Shown here one piece after another: positions 33,501-45,714 of a DNA stretch of 64,000 nucleotides. The DNA is from Anaeromyxobacter soli. Its GTDB lineage: Bacteria; Myxococcota; Myxococcia; Myxococcales; Anaeromyxobacteraceae. Under the pieces are notes generated by a model. That model saw nothing but the letters and a program-made list of their open reading frames with translations, was not told the origin of the DNA and made no database searches. The DNA is taken from positions 1-64,000 of the forward strand of contig NZ_JAKZLF010000028.1 in assembly GCF_022808855.1 (NCBI RefSeq). Direction: 5' to 3'. Every line of letters starts with the position of its first letter. Position 1 is the stretch's first letter. Both the position numbers and the translations under genes were made by a program.

Positions 33501-35382
33501 ACCCCTGCGCGTCGACGACGACGCCGGAGGTGGACACGCGAGCGCCGTAGATGTCGCCGACGGAGCTCCGTTGATCCGTCCAGACGACGAAGTAGGACTG
33601 ACCGTCGAAGGCCACGTCGGGCCCCACCTGCCAGCCGGGCGCCGTGGAGATCGGGATGCCGCCGGGATCGAGCACCGTGGCCTGGGGAGAGGACACGCGA
33701 GCGCCATAGACGTCCCAGACCCCGTTGCGTTGGTCCTGCCAGGTCACGAGGCAGCTCGAGCCGTCACACGCGATCGCCGGCTGGACCTGGAGGCCGGGCG
33801 CGCTGCTGACCTTGACGGCGTCCGCGTCGAGCAGGGCGCCGCCGGGCGTCACGCGTGCAGCACGGATGTCCCCGCCACCGATCGCGCGGTCCTCCCAGGC
33901 CAGGAGGTAGTTCGTCCCGTCGAAAGCGACCGTCGGCGCGACCTGATCACCCGGCCCGGTGGCGATCGGGATCGCAGCGGCGTCGAGGACCGTGCCGCTC
34001 GCGTTCACCCGCGCGGCGTACACGTCCCAGCCCGCCCCGCTCCGGTTGTCATGCCAGACGACGAGGTAGTCGGCCCCATCGAACGCGACGTCGCCGGCGA
34101 CCTGGGTGTTCGCGCCGCTCGTGAAGGGCGTGCCGTTGGGCGTCAGCACCCGCCCGGCGCCGTCGACGAGCGTGCCGGAGATCTCCGTTCCCTTGCTCGT
34201 GTGACCGTCGCCCCAGACGACGAGCCCGGACCCGGCGCCCCATGCGATCGCGGTTCGCTCCTGACCGTAGAGCCCCGGGGTGAAGGCGAGCCGGTCGAGC
34301 AGCGCGCCTTCTGCGCTCAGGCGCGCCCCGTAGACCTGCGAGCCCGAGCCCCCGCCGAGATCGCTCCAGACGACCACCCAGCCCGTGCCGTCGAACCCGA
34401 CGGAAGGCGAGTACTCCTGGAACGGACTGTTGGAGACGAGGATCCCGTCGGGATCGAGCACCGTCGCGCCCACGCGCGCGCCGTACACGTCCGACGCTCC
34501 CATGCCGCTTCGCTCGTCCTCCCAGATGATCAGGGCGGCAGACGGACCGATCGCGATCGCGGGGTGGTGCTGGGCGCCCGGCGCCGCGGACACCAGCGCC
34601 TCGCTCCCCTCCAGGACGGCGCCAGCCGCGCTCACGCGGACCGAGTAGATGTCCGTGTCGCCGGGGCCGAGGCCGTTGCGGCCGTCGGACCACGCCACGA
34701 GGTAGCTCTCGCCATCGAAGCCGATCGCCGCGAAGTCCTGCCACCCCGCGGCGGCGGACAGCGGGAACTCGGAGCCCAGCGTGAGCGCGCCGGCGCCGGT
34801 GGCGCGCGCCGCGTGGAGGCGCGCCGTCCCGCCCTGGACGTCGCTCCAGGCGACGAGGAAGCCCCCGCGTCCGCCCGAGACCGCCGGGAGGATCTGGTCA
34901 CCCACGGCAGCCGAGATCGGGACTCCTCCGGCGTCGAGCACCTCCCCCGCCTTGCTCACGCGCGCGCCGTAGACGTCGGACGCGCCCGACCGCGCGTCCT
35001 CCCAGACCACGAGGTACTGCTCGCCGTCGAAGGCGACGGCCGGCGCGCGCTGGGCGCCGGGGCCGGTGGCGATGGGGATCCCGTGCGGATCGAGCAGCGC
35101 CCCGGTCGCGCTGACGCGCGCGCCGTAGACGTCCGCGTCGACCCCGTTCCGCTCGTCCTCCCACACGACGAGGTAGCTCGTGCCGTCGAACGCGACGGCG
35201 GGCGCCCTTCGAGCCACGCCGCTGGCGCCCGGGACCGGAGCGTCCATCCCCACCGGTGCGCCGACGATCGGGCCGAGCGCGGAGACGGTCGAGCCGGCGG
35301 CGCTGCGAAAGGCGATCGGCGCGCCTTTCGAGTCGCAGCCGAGCGCGAGCGCGACGAGGAGGACGGGGATGACCCGACGCAT
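30505..35382 (-). CDS. giant repeat lipoprotein (1625 residues)
   Basis: The signal MRRVIPVLLVALALGC ends in a good lipobox (LALGC), so the protein is lipid-anchored. Residues about 45-790 hold some 14 copies of a 50-60-residue unit of the type PAVAFDGTSYLVVWEDERNG followed by DVYGARVSATGALLD, which looks like beta-propeller blades. The C-terminal half holds about ten 84-residue units (TYTVTTRTSGTGKGSV, VCTVSVANTNPAQVVTFTAVP, SWSGCTSVSG, TVTATFQP) resembling divergent InlB B-repeat/bacterial beta domains; eight are nearly identical. Cysteines are conserved in each unit. This is probably a surface stalk or adhesin. The ATG has GGAG upstream and a 15-bp palindrome lies 41-55 bases before it. 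Confidence 0.85.
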   Translation of the reverse strand: MRRVIPVLLVALALGCDSKGAPIAFRSAAGSTVSALGPIVGAPVGMDAPVPGASGVARRAPAVAFDGTSYLVVWEDERNGVDADVYGARVSATGALLDPHGIPIATGPGAQRAPAVAFDGEQYLVVWEDARSGASDVYGARVSKAGEVLDAGGVPISAAVGDQILPAVSGGRGGFLVAWSDVQGGTARLHAARATGAGALTLGSEFPLSAAAGWQDFAAIGFDGESYLVAWSDGRNGLGPGDTDIYSVRVSAAGAVLEGSEALVSAAPGAQHHPAIAIGPSAALIIWEDERSGMGASDVYGARVGATVLDPDGILVSNSPFQEYSPSVGFDGTGWVVVWSDLGGGSGSQVYGARLSAEGALLDRLAFTPGLYGQERTAIAWGAGSGLVVWGDGHTSKGTEISGTLVDGAGRVLTPNGTPFTSGANTQVAGDVAFDGADYLVVWHDNRSGAGWDVYAARVNASGTVLDAAAIPIATGPGDQVAPTVAFDGTNYLLAWEDRAIGGGDIRAARVTPGGALLDADAVKVSSAPGLQVQPAIACDGSSCLVTWQDQRNGVWDVYGARVSSPQATVLDPGGIPISTAPGWQVGPDVAFDGQSYFVVWTDQRSSVGDIYGARVSTSGVVVDAQGLPLVTVPGGQGGPRISYGRGQYLVAWNDNRSGNNDVYATRVGAAGADPVALDAGGFPVTTAPGHQFLLGIAFDGVNDLVIWEDRGGAAGAVAGLRVSGAGALVDGSPFALATSAKQGLVARIGRGAPGQTLVAYAGWDGSAPADGATRVRAELVTAWAPLRVSRAGTGAGRVVSSPAGIDCGTGCSADFDAPAQVTLSAVANVDSTFQGWSGACSGTGTCTVTMDAAKDVTATFAVTSYALTVRTAGLGKGSVAGDLGIACAPGSSEGCTVQVPKTTPAQLVTLTATPGADSVFASWSGCTSVSGPVCTVAMTSTRTATATFQPATYTVTTRTYGTGKGSVAGDGLTCVSGVCTVSVANTSPAQVVTFTAVPEADSVFASWSGCTSVSGPVCSVAVTGARTVIATFQPATYTVTTRTSGVGKGAVAGDGLTCVSGVCTVSVANTNPAQVVTFTAVPEAGSVFTSWSGCTSASGAVCSVAVTGTKTVTATFGPATYTVTARTTGTGKGSLSGDGLTCASGVCTVSVANTSPAQVVTFTAVPEAGSIFTSWSGCTSVSGAMCSVAVTSAKTVTATFQPATYTVTTRTTGTGKGSVSGDGLTCASGVCTVSVANTNPAQVVTFTAVPEADSVFSSWSGCTSVSGPVCSVAVTGARTVTATFQPATYTVTTRTSGTGKGAVAGDGLTCVSGVCTVSVANTNPAQVVTFTAVPEPDSVFTSWSGCTSVSGPVCTVAVTGTKTITATFGPATYTVTTRTSGIGKGSVAGDGLTCVSGVCTVTVANTNPAQVVTFTAVPDADSVFTSWSGCTSVSGPVCSVAVTSARTVTATFQPATYTVTTRTYGTGKGSVSGDGLTCASGVCTVSVANTNPAQVVTFTAVPEAGSVFTSWSGCTSVSGPVCTVAVTSARTVTATFGPATYTVTTRTYGTGKGSVSGDGLTCASGVCTVSIANTSPAQVVTFTALPEAGSIFTSWSGCTSVSGAVCTVAVTSAKTVTATFQPGS
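30514..32530 (-). repeat. eight tandem 252-bp coding repeats
   Basis: Eight in-frame copies of a 252-bp unit (84 codons) follow one another with no length change. They differ only by scattered substitutions (for example GTGKGS, GVGKGA and GIGKGS variants; FQP or FGP at unit ends). Two more divergent units continue upstream to about 33040. The near-identity at DNA level points to recent tandem duplication or ongoing gene conversion. The antisense strand shows periodic 76-80-residue open frames that are only an echo of this repeat. Confidence 0.9.
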
Positions 35383-35703
35383 GGAAATCTCCAGGGATTG
35401 GCGGGCGGTGCGCCTTGCCTCGCGGTGAATTTCACCGTACGCGACTGCTGACGGCGGGCGCAAGGCGAAAGCCGACGCAGCGCCACACCTACATCCGACG
35501 TGAGTGGCGCTCTCGCGTGCGAGGCGACGAGGCGTCCCGCGTTCCGAGGACATCGCCCGCGCGACGTGACGCGATCGCGACCCCCGGGCCCCGGAGCAGA
35601 GCCCGCCGTATCAGAGCCGCGCGCGCGCCACGCCTGGCTCGTCGCGAACGACGCCCGCTCCGCCGGTGACCACGCCGAGGGTGACGCGCGGTGAGCGGCG
35701 CTC
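35383..35703. other. 321-base gene-free stretch with two inverted repeats
   Basis: No gene is supported between ogt and the giant lipoprotein. The stretch contains the palindrome at 35423-35437 (listed separately). It also holds a perfect 8-bp inverted repeat, AGCGCCAC at 35479-35486 and GTGGCGCT at 35504-35511, which could end the ogt transcript although no U-run follows. The remainder is plain GC-rich sequence. Confidence 0.5.
35423..35437. promoter_or_regulatory. 15-bp palindrome before the giant lipoprotein gene
   Basis: CGGTGAA (35423-35429) and TTCACCG (35431-35437) form a perfect 7-bp palindrome around a single T, 41-55 bases upstream of the lipoprotein ATG. This is the usual distance of a promoter-overlapping operator. 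It lies in a locally AT-richer patch. The binding protein is unknown. Confidence 0.5.
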
Positions 35704-36195
35704 TCAGCGAGCCTGCGGAAGCGCCGCCCGCTCGTGCTCCAGCAGCCAACGCTTCCGCTCGACCCCGCCGGCGTAGCCGGTGAGCGCACCGCCCGCGCCG
35801 ATCACCCGGTGGCACGGGATCACGATGGCGAGGGGATTACGACCGTTGGCCGCGCCCACCGCCCGCGCCGCCGAGGGCGCGCCCAGGCGAGCGGCGATCT
35901 CGCCGTACGTCCTCGTCTCGCCGAACGGGATCTCGGCGAGCGCGCGCCACACCTCGAGCTGGAACGGCGTGCCGCGGGGGCGGAGCGGGAGGTCGAAGGT
36001 GGTCCGCTCTCCCGCGAACCAGCCCTCGAGCTGCCGGCACGCCCGCTCGAGCAGGGCGTCTCCCCGGCCGTCCTCCGCGGCGAGCACCGGCGCGCCGCCC
36101 TGATCCTCCATGTACACGGCCACGAGGGCGTCCCCGTCCGCCAGGAGCCGCAGCCTGCCCACCGGACTCTCCATCACCCGCTCACGCAAGGTCAT
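35704..36195 (-). CDS. ogt: methylated-DNA--protein-cysteine methyltransferase
   Basis: This 163-residue suicide repair protein takes O6-alkyl groups from guanine onto Cys128 in the motif PCHRV. The DNA-recognition helix-turn-helix ([10 protein letters not shown]) and the Asn-hinge region ([17 protein letters not shown]) are present, and length is normal for Ogt. It starts inside the stop of the Ada-AlkA fusion gene (ATGA overlap), so the two repair proteins are translated together. That mirrors the split of Ada functions seen in many bacteria. Confidence 0.95.
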   Translation of the reverse strand: MTLRERVMESPVGRLRLLADGDALVAVYMEDQGGAPVLAAEDGRGDALLERACRQLEGWFAGERTTFDLPLRPRGTPFQLEVWRALAEIPFGETRTYGEIAARLGAPSAARAVGAANGRNPLAIVIPCHRVIGAGGALTGYAGGVERKRWLLEHERAALPQAR

Positions 36196-37646
36196 CTCTC
36201 CGCTCCTTTCGTCGCCGGGGTCCACAGGTGCATCACCGCGTAGGCGCGCCACGGGCGCCAGCCCTCGGCGCGCACCTCGGCGACCCGGGCCGAGGCAGTG
36301 CCCAGCGCGCGGAGCACGCCGAGGTCCGCGGCAGGGAACGCGTCGGGATCGCCGGCCGCGCGCATGGCGATCACCTCGGCGGTCCAGGGGCCCACGCCGG
36401 GCAGCTCGAGGAGCCCCGACCGTACGGCCTCTACGTCGGCGCCGCGGTGCAGCGCGAGGCCGCCGCCGGCCACCGCCTCCGCCAGCGCCAGGATCGTCCG
36501 GGCGCGTGCCCCGGGCATGCCGACCCCGGCGATCCGGTCGATCCCGGCCGCGGCCACCGCCTCCGGCGTGGGGGCGAGCCGGTCGAGCCCCGGGAACGGC
36601 GTCTCGACGGGCTCGCCCAGGGCGGCGGCGAGCCGCCCGGCCACCGTGGTCGCCGCGGCGACGCTGACCTGCTGTCCCACGACGACGCGCACCGCGGCGT
36701 CGAACCCGTCGAACGCCCCCGGGACCCGCAGGCCTTCGCGACGACGGACGGAGCGCGCGAAGACCGGATCGCGCCGCAGCCACGTCGCGACCGCGTCGGG
36801 CCGTGCGTCCAGATCGAACAGCCCGCGCAGCCGGGCCACGAGCGGCATGAGCGCGCCCGCCAGCGAGAGCGACACCTCGGCTCGCAGGGCCGGCCGTCCC
36901 GGGTCGCGCGTCACGGAGACCCAGCCGCTCCGCCCGCCGAGGCGCACCGTCCGGCGATAGGCGCCGCCCTCCACCTGCTCCACCCGCGCCGTGCAGCGCG
37001 CGGCGAGGAAGCCGAGCAGCGCCTCCCAGTCCAGCGGCGGGCGGAAGTCGAGGCGGAGGACGAGCGAGCTCGTCGCGGCGCCGTCGCCGTGGGCGCGCCG
37101 GATCGCCGAGGGCGGGCGGCCGAAGCGCTGCTGGAAGAGCGCGTTGAACCGGCGCAGGCTCGAGAACCCGGCGGCGAAGGCCACCTCGGCCATCGGGAGC
37201 GCGGTGTCGTGGAGGAGCTGCTTCGCGAGCGCCATCCGACGCGACTGCGCCAGCTCGATCGGGGTGACGCCGAGCTCGGCGGCCACCGCCCGGCGCAGGT
37301 GGCGGGACGTGACGCCGAGCGCCGCGGCGAGGTCGTCCACCGAGGCCTCGTTGAGGAAGCCCTCCCCGATCCGCGCGGCCGCCGCGGACACGAGGCGCGG
37401 GACCGCGTCCACCGGGCCACCCCCGGGCGCGAGCTCCGGTCGGCAGCGGAAGCAGGCGCGGAAGCCCTCGCGCTCCGCCTCCGCCGCGCGCGCGAAGAAC
37501 ACGCAGCGGTCGCGGCGCGGCGTGCGCGCCGGACACACCGGGCGGCAGTAGACGCCGGTCGTCCGGACGCCCACGAAGAAGCGGCCGTCGAAGCGGGGGT
37601 CCCGCGCGGTCAGCGCGCCAAAGCAGGTTTCGGCGTCGAGGATCAC
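36192..37646 (-). CDS. Ada-type regulator fused to AlkA 3-methyladenine DNA glycosylase
   Basis: This 484-residue fusion has three parts. The first is an Ada zinc domain with Cys34, Cys38, Cys65 and Cys68 ([13 protein letters not shown]); Cys34 would be the methylphosphotriester acceptor. The second is an AraC-type HTH region (about 80-185). The third is an AlkA glycosylase (about 195-478) with the HhH motif [13 protein letters not shown] and catalytic Asp441 (AADLGV). It thus senses methylated DNA backbone, activates transcription and excises alkylated bases. The start is GTG with AGGGGG upstream. It overlaps ogt by 4 bases and probably activates this operon. Confidence 0.93.
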   Translation of the reverse strand: MILDAETCFGALTARDPRFDGRFFVGVRTTGVYCRPVCPARTPRRDRCVFFARAAEAEREGFRACFRCRPELAPGGGPVDAVPRLVSAAAARIGEGFLNEASVDDLAAALGVTSRHLRRAVAAELGVTPIELAQSRRMALAKQLLHDTALPMAEVAFAAGFSSLRRFNALFQQRFGRPPSAIRRAHGDGAATSSLVLRLDFRPPLDWEALLGFLAARCTARVEQVEGGAYRRTVRLGGRSGWVSVTRDPGRPALRAEVSLSLAGALMPLVARLRGLFDLDARPDAVATWLRRDPVFARSVRRREGLRVPGAFDGFDAAVRVVVGQQVSVAAATTVAGRLAAALGEPVETPFPGLDRLAPTPEAVAAAGIDRIAGVGMPGARARTILALAEAVAGGGLALHRGADVEAVRSGLLELPGVGPWTAEVIAMRAAGDPDAFPAADLGVLRALGTASARVAEVRAEGWRPWRAYAVMHLWTPATKGAER

Positions 37647-37735
37647 GCCCCCTGTCTAGCGGCTCGCGCGGACGACGTCTGGCCGTTTTCGGACCTGGGG
37701 GCGACGGCGAGAACGCGCACCGGGGCGGGCGCGCT

Positions 37736-37776
37736 CCGGCGCCAGGCGGCGGACCCGCGCGCGTTCCTGGCGCCGG
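37736..37776. promoter_or_regulatory. 11-bp perfect inverted repeat in a divergent promoter region
   Basis: CCGGCGCCAGG (37736-37746) and CCTGGCGCCGG (37766-37776) are perfect inverted copies with a 19-base spacer. A second smaller hairpin (GCAGCGG at 37795-37801, CCGCTGC at 37808-37814) follows. Both genes flanking this 229-base gap point outward, so these are not terminators of annotated genes. An operator, or a structured leader of the AAA+ gene, is possible. No Ada-box consensus was recognised. Confidence 0.45.
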
Positions 37777-37875
37777 CGTGAGCGGGTGTGCGCGGCAGCG
37801 GCATGGCCCGCTGCGCCACGCCATGAGCGAGCACGCGGGTTCCAAAGCGAGCGGCCGAGCGAGTAGCATCGCATC

Positions 37876-39186
37876 GTGACCAGTGATCCCGTCGTGCTCG
37901 CGCTCCGCGCGGCCATCGCGGCGAACGACTCCGCCGAGCTGCGCGCCGCGCTCGGGGAGCACCTCCTCGGATCCGGCGCGCCGCGGGAGGCGCTCGACGA
38001 GCTCGAGGCCGGCCTCCGGCTCGCGCCCGGCTCGGGGCCGCTCCTCGACGGCGCGGCCCGTGCGGCCGAGGCCGCCGGCGACCCCGGCCGCGCCGCCGCG
38101 TACCGGCTCGCGGCGAAGGCGCTCGCGGGCCCGCTCTCGCCCGCGACGCCGCTTTCCACCCCTTCCCCCGCCGTCCGCGTGCCCGACGCCCGCGGTGACG
38201 TCGACGAGGAGGACGAGGACGAGGACGACGACGAGACGCCGTCCCGCGGCGAGCGGCTCGCGGGCGGACCGAACCTCCGCCTCCTCTCCAGCGACGGCGA
38301 GCCGATCGAGGACGACGCGCCTCCCTCCGTCGCGTTCGCCGACGTGGGCGGGATGGACGAGCTCAAGGCCCGGCTCGAGCGGAGCTTCCTCGGGCCGCTG
38401 CGCGATCCCGAGACGTACCGGCGCTTCGGCAAGAAGATCGGCGGCGGGATGGTGCTCTACGGGCCGCCCGGCTGCGGGAAGACCTTCCTCGCCCGAGCGC
38501 TCGCCGGCGAGATCGGCGCGCGCTTCACCGAGGTCGGGCTGTCCCAGGTGCTCGACATGTGGTTCGGCGAGAGCGAGCGGCGGCTCCACGAGCTCTTCGA
38601 GAACGCCCGGCGCCGCGCGCCGACCGTGCTGTTCTTCGACGAGGTCGACGCCCTCGGGCAGCGCCGCTCGCAGCTGCGCGGCACCGCCGGGCGGAACCTC
38701 GTGAACCAGCTCCTCTCGGAGATGGACGGGTTCGCGTCGCGGAACGAGGGCGTGTTCTTCCTCGCGGCCACGAATCACCCCTGGGACCTCGACCCGGCCC
38801 TGCGCCGGCCCGGCCGCTTCGACCGGCTGGCCTTCGTGCCGCCGCCGGACGCGGAGGCGCGGCAGCGCATCCTGGAGCTGAAGCTCGGGGAGCGGCCCGT
38901 CGCGGGCGGCACCGACCTCGCGCGCGTCGCGCGCATGACCGACGGCTTCAGCGGCGCGGACCTCTCCGCGTTGGTGGAGGCCGCCACCGAGCTCGCGATC
39001 GAGGCGACCCGCAAGAGGAAGGCGGAGCAGCCCATCGACGACGCGCTCCTCGCGCGCGCCGCGAAGGACGTGAAGCCCTCCACGCGCGCCTGGTTCGAGG
39101 TGGCGCGCAACCACGCGATCTACGCGAACGAGGGGGGCGCCTACGACGACCTCCTCGAGCACCTCGAGGCGATCAAGCTCGCATGA
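37876..39186 (+). CDS. AAA+ ATPase with TPR-like N-terminus
   Basis: This 436-residue ATPase is of the classic AAA (Vps4/p97/FtsH-type) clade. A TPR-like helical segment (about 1-85) and a very acidic linker ([13 protein letters not shown], about 108-120) come first. The ATPase then has Walker A GPPGCGKT (196-203), pore loop MWFGES (228-233), Walker B LFFDE (252-256) and the second region of homology ([12 protein letters not shown]). Such hexamers unfold or remodel proteins. The start is GTG, 6 bases after a TAGCAT box, with no Shine-Dalgarno. The stop overlaps the ATG of a TPR membrane protein that is the obvious partner or adaptor. Confidence 0.9.
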   Translation: MTSDPVVLALRAAIAANDSAELRAALGEHLLGSGAPREALDELEAGLRLAPGSGPLLDGAARAAEAAGDPGRAAAYRLAAKALAGPLSPATPLSTPSPAVRVPDARGDVDEEDEDEDDDETPSRGERLAGGPNLRLLSSDGEPIEDDAPPSVAFADVGGMDELKARLERSFLGPLRDPETYRRFGKKIGGGMVLYGPPGCGKTFLARALAGEIGARFTEVGLSQVLDMWFGESERRLHELFENARRRAPTVLFFDEVDALGQRRSQLRGTAGRNLVNQLLSEMDGFASRNEGVFFLAATNHPWDLDPALRRPGRFDRLAFVPPPDAEARQRILELKLGERPVAGGTDLARVARMTDGFSGADLSALVEAATELAIEATRKRKAEQPIDDALLARAAKDVKPSTRAWFEVARNHAIYANEGGAYDDLLEHLEAIKLA

Positions 39187-40109
39187 GCGCGCCGGGGCTG
39201 CAGGGGCTGATCGGGCGGGCGCGCGCCGCGCTCGACCTCGGTCGCCTGGACGAGGCGGAGCGCGCCGCGCGCGGTGCGCTCGCCGTGGATCCCTCCGCCG
39301 AGGAGGGCCACGCGCTGCTCGCGCGCGTGCAGCTCCAGCGCGGCGCGAACGACGAGGCGCTCCGGACGGCGGAGGCGGGGATCGGCGCGACGCCGGACTC
39401 CGAGTGGCTCCACCGGCTCCGCGCGCTCGCGCTCTCCGCGATGGGGCGCGGCGACGAGGCGCGCGCCGCCGCGGACGAGGCGGTCCGCCTCGCCCCGGAC
39501 CTCGCGCCGGCGCACTACGTGCGCTCGGTCGTCCTCGAGGCCATGAAGGCCCTCCCCGAGGCGCGCGAGTCCGCCGAGCGCGCGGTCGCGCTCGACCCGG
39601 AGGACGCCAGCTACCACGCGCAGCTCGGGGACCTCTGCCTCGCGCGCGATCCTGCGCGCGCCGAGCGGCACTACCGGGAGAGCCTCGCCCTCGATCCGGA
39701 GCGCGCCGCCACCCTCAACAACCTCGGCGTCGCGCTGAACGCGCAGAAGCGGACGCGCGACGCCGCGCTCGCCTTCCGCTCCGCGGTGATCCTCGACCCG
39801 ACGCTCACCGTGGCGAAGCAGAACACCCACGCGTCCGTCCGCAAGCTCGCGGGCGGCGGCACGCTGTTCGCGGTCGCGATCGGGGTGACGCAGGGCGCTC
39901 GTCTCCTGGAGCGCATCGGCCGCGGCGCGAGCGAGTCCCTGCGCTGGGTCGCGCTCGCGGTGGTGCTCGCAGGCGCCGTCGCGACGTGGGGGATCTGGTT
40001 CTGGCGCCGCACGGCGGGGATCCGGCGGCTCGCGGAGACCGATCCGCAGCTTCACGCGATCTACGTGCGGCTCGAGGCCGACCGGAAGGCGGGGCGGCTG
40101 CGGTCGTAG
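39183..40109 (+). CDS. TPR protein with C-terminal membrane helix
   Basis: This 308-residue protein carries about six tetratricopeptide repeats (residues 5-205; for example [25 protein letters not shown] and [13 protein letters not shown]). A hydrophobic segment follows near 252-275 ([20 protein letters not shown]) and then a short basic tail. TPRs bind other proteins, so it probably tethers the AAA+ ATPase, whose gene it overlaps by 4 bases, to the membrane or brings it substrates. The target is unknown. Confidence 0.88.
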   Translation: MSAPGLQGLIGRARAALDLGRLDEAERAARGALAVDPSAEEGHALLARVQLQRGANDEALRTAEAGIGATPDSEWLHRLRALALSAMGRGDEARAAADEAVRLAPDLAPAHYVRSVVLEAMKALPEARESAERAVALDPEDASYHAQLGDLCLARDPARAERHYRESLALDPERAATLNNLGVALNAQKRTRDAALAFRSAVILDPTLTVAKQNTHASVRKLAGGGTLFAVAIGVTQGARLLERIGRGASESLRWVALAVVLAGAVATWGIWFWRRTAGIRRLAETDPQLHAIYVRLEADRKAGRLRS

Positions 40110-40292
40110 CCGCGGCACGCGCGAAGGCGGATCCGGTCGCGCGAGCTGCCCCGCGCGGGCGGAGCGCAGCCGCGCGCCCGGACGCGTGGGGCCGCCCGCG
40201 TCACCCCGCGTGCGAACCCGGCGTTTCCCCCGGCACGCCCCGTCCTCGCCCTTCCCGCGCTCGCCGCCGCCGCCGACAATGCCGCCAAAGCC

Positions 40293-40973
40293 ATGCTCCA
40301 CGACCCCGTCGCCCGCTGCGAGGAACGCGTCGCCACCCTTGCTGCGGCGTCGCTCGCGCGGGCGCGCGACGAGGCCGACCTCGCCGAGCTGCTCGGCGGG
40401 GTGTGGGCGATCGTCGAGGAGGAGCTCGCGTCCGGTCGTCCTGCGGGCAGCCCCGCCCCCGCGTGCGGTCCGGGGTGCGCGGCGTGCTGCACGGTGAACG
40501 TCGGGACGCTCGCGATCGAGGGGGCGGTCGCGGCGGCGCTCCTCCGGCGAGACGTCCCGGCGGGCGAGCTGTCCGCGCTGGCGGCGAGGCTCGGCGCGTT
40601 CCACGACCGCGTCCGGTGGCTCGAGGACCGGGAGCGCATCTCGGGCCGCATCGCGTGCCCGCTCGCGGACGCGGCCGGGCGGTGCGCCATCCACGCGGCG
40701 AGGCCGCTCGCCTGCCGGAGCATCAGCTCGCTCGATCCCGCCGAGTGTCGCCGCGCCCTCGGAGAGCTCGCAGAGGACGAGCCGGGGCTCGTGGCCATGG
40801 ATACGCTGCAGAAGGCGCTTCACGACACCGCGCGCGAGACCCTCTCCCGCGCGCTCGCGGCGCGCGGGCTCGACGCGCGCCAGCGGGACGTGTCCGGGAT
40901 GACGGCAACTTTCCTCGGTGGCCCGGCAGCGGTCGCCGGGTTCCTCGCAGGGAGCCGGATCCCGCTCGAGTGA
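40293..40973 (+). CDS. YkgJ-family cysteine-cluster protein
   Basis: This 226-residue protein has the YkgJ/CxxCxxCC pattern: CGPGCAACC near residues 58-66, followed by CPLADAAGRCAIHAARPLACR. The cysteine-rich core is thought to bind zinc or iron and no enzyme activity is established for the family. The rest is helical. No clear Shine-Dalgarno is seen; a GACAAT element lies 13 bases before the ATG. It stands alone between the TPR gene and a small basic protein on the other strand. Confidence 0.85.
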   Translation: MLHDPVARCEERVATLAAASLARARDEADLAELLGGVWAIVEEELASGRPAGSPAPACGPGCAACCTVNVGTLAIEGAVAAALLRRDVPAGELSALAARLGAFHDRVRWLEDRERISGRIACPLADAAGRCAIHAARPLACRSISSLDPAECRRALGELAEDEPGLVAMDTLQKALHDTARETLSRALAARGLDARQRDVSGMTATFLGGPAAVAGFLAGSRIPLE

Positions 40974-41062
40974 GCCTCCCTGCCGAGCTGCCTGGACGCG
41001 CGCGCCCCCGGCCGCGAACCTCGCGGACGCGGGGGGTCCCGATCGACCGTCAGCATCGACCG

Positions 41063-41263
41063 TCAGCGTCCGCGCTGCGAGGCCCTGGGGCCCTGCTTCT
41101 CGACGAACGGATTCCGCGGCTTCCCGACGCGACGCTCGACGTTCCTCTGATGCTCCGCGACGTCGGGCGACGCCGACGCGCCCTCTGCCGCCGCGTCCGC
41201 AGCCGCAGGCTGCGCACGGTGCACGGGCTTCCCCTTCTTCTTCCGCTTCGGGCTGACGGGCAT
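41063..41263 (-). CDS. small basic protein, unknown
   Basis: This 66-residue protein is rich in Lys/Arg at both ends (SPKRKKKGKPVHRAQP, then VERRVGKPRNPFVEKQGP). It lacks any domain I recognise. A very good AGGAGAAG precedes the ATG at 41263, which is the best argument that it is translated. The composition suggests nucleic-acid or ribosome contact, but that is a guess. It is divergent from dnaE. Confidence 0.55.
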   Translation of the reverse strand: MPVSPKRKKKGKPVHRAQPAAADAAAEGASASPDVAEHQRNVERRVGKPRNPFVEKQGPRASQRGR

Positions 41264-41451
41264 GATCTTCTCCTGTGGCCGCAGTTGTAGACGGGATGCC
41301 GTCGACGGGCACGCGCAATCGGATCGGGGACGCGGGACCGAGCCGGCGAGACCGCGGATCCCCGCGCCCGCCGCCCCGGGACCGCGCGCGCCGCCGGCGC
41401 CCGACGCGGGCCGACGATAAAACCTGCTTACTCAACGCGGGGTTGCGCTGC

Positions 41452-41481
41452 CTGGCAGGCGTCAGCCCCCCCTGCTACAAC
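41452..41481 (+). promoter_or_regulatory. candidate dnaE promoter, near-leaderless
   Basis: CTGGCA (41452-41457) and TACAAC (41476-41481) match -35 and -10 boxes at 4 of 6 bases each with an 18-base spacer. The ATG of dnaE follows only 10 bases after the -10 box and there is no Shine-Dalgarno, so the mRNA would have a leader of a few bases or none. Confidence 0.4.
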
Positions 41482-41491
41482 CCAGCGCTCG

Positions 41492-45157
<3,666 letters not shown>

Positions 45158-45216
45158 GCCGGCCGCCGCCGGGACAGGACAGCTCGGCGACGATCCTCCG
45201 CCCCGTACGCAACGAC

Positions 45217-45672
45217 CTAGATCTCCGGGACCGCCTCGCTCCGCTCGATGGGGATGACGCGCGCGCGGAACTCCCCGGCTCCACGCCGCCCCCGGGCGGC
45301 GCGTCCGCGGGTCTCCGGCCACGCGAGTGACCACCCGAGGACGGTGAGCGCCTCCAGCGCGGCGTCCGCGAGGTAGATGCGCCGGATCCGCCCGCGCGCC
45401 GCGTACCAGCCGCCGGCGCCGCCGAGCGCCGCCGCGGACGCGGCGCCGAGGAACGCGATCTCCTCCGTCACGCGGCGCCGGGCCCCCGCCAGGACGAGCG
45501 TCCCGCCCACCGCCGCGATGAGGGCGCCGACCGTCTTCACGAGCCAGCCCGCCTGCTTCGGCCCGGTCACGACCTCGAAGCTTCGAAGGTGGACGATCGG
45601 CCAGATCCCGGTCGCCACCCAGTACGCGCCCTGGGCGAGCGCCAGCCTGCGCGGGAGTGCAGTCGCTTCCAT
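45217..45672 (-). CDS. small integral membrane protein, unknown
   Basis: This 151-residue protein has four predicted membrane helices (about residues 12-30, 43-62, 70-88 and 98-115), then a basic C-terminal tail. WVATGIWPIVHLRSFEVVTGPK and GWLVKTVGALIAAVGGTLVLAG are the most distinctive stretches. I know no function. The Shine-Dalgarno is weak. It lies 42 bases after the stop of the small lipoprotein gene on the same strand and may be the last gene of that short operon. Confidence 0.7.
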   Translation of the reverse strand: MEATALPRRLALAQGAYWVATGIWPIVHLRSFEVVTGPKQAGWLVKTVGALIAAVGGTLVLAGARRRVTEEIAFLGAASAAALGGAGGWYAARGRIRRIYLADAALEALTVLGWSLAWPETRGRAARGRRGAGEFRARVIPIERSEAVPEI

Positions 45673-45714
45673 GCGGAGAACCTGCGCATCCCGCCCCTCT
45701 CGCGCGGCGCGCCG

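Noticed and set aside
33310-35451. 713-codon plus-strand frame within the giant lipoprotein
   Set aside because: It mirrors the minus-strand repeat protein, with no ribosome site or recognisable domain.
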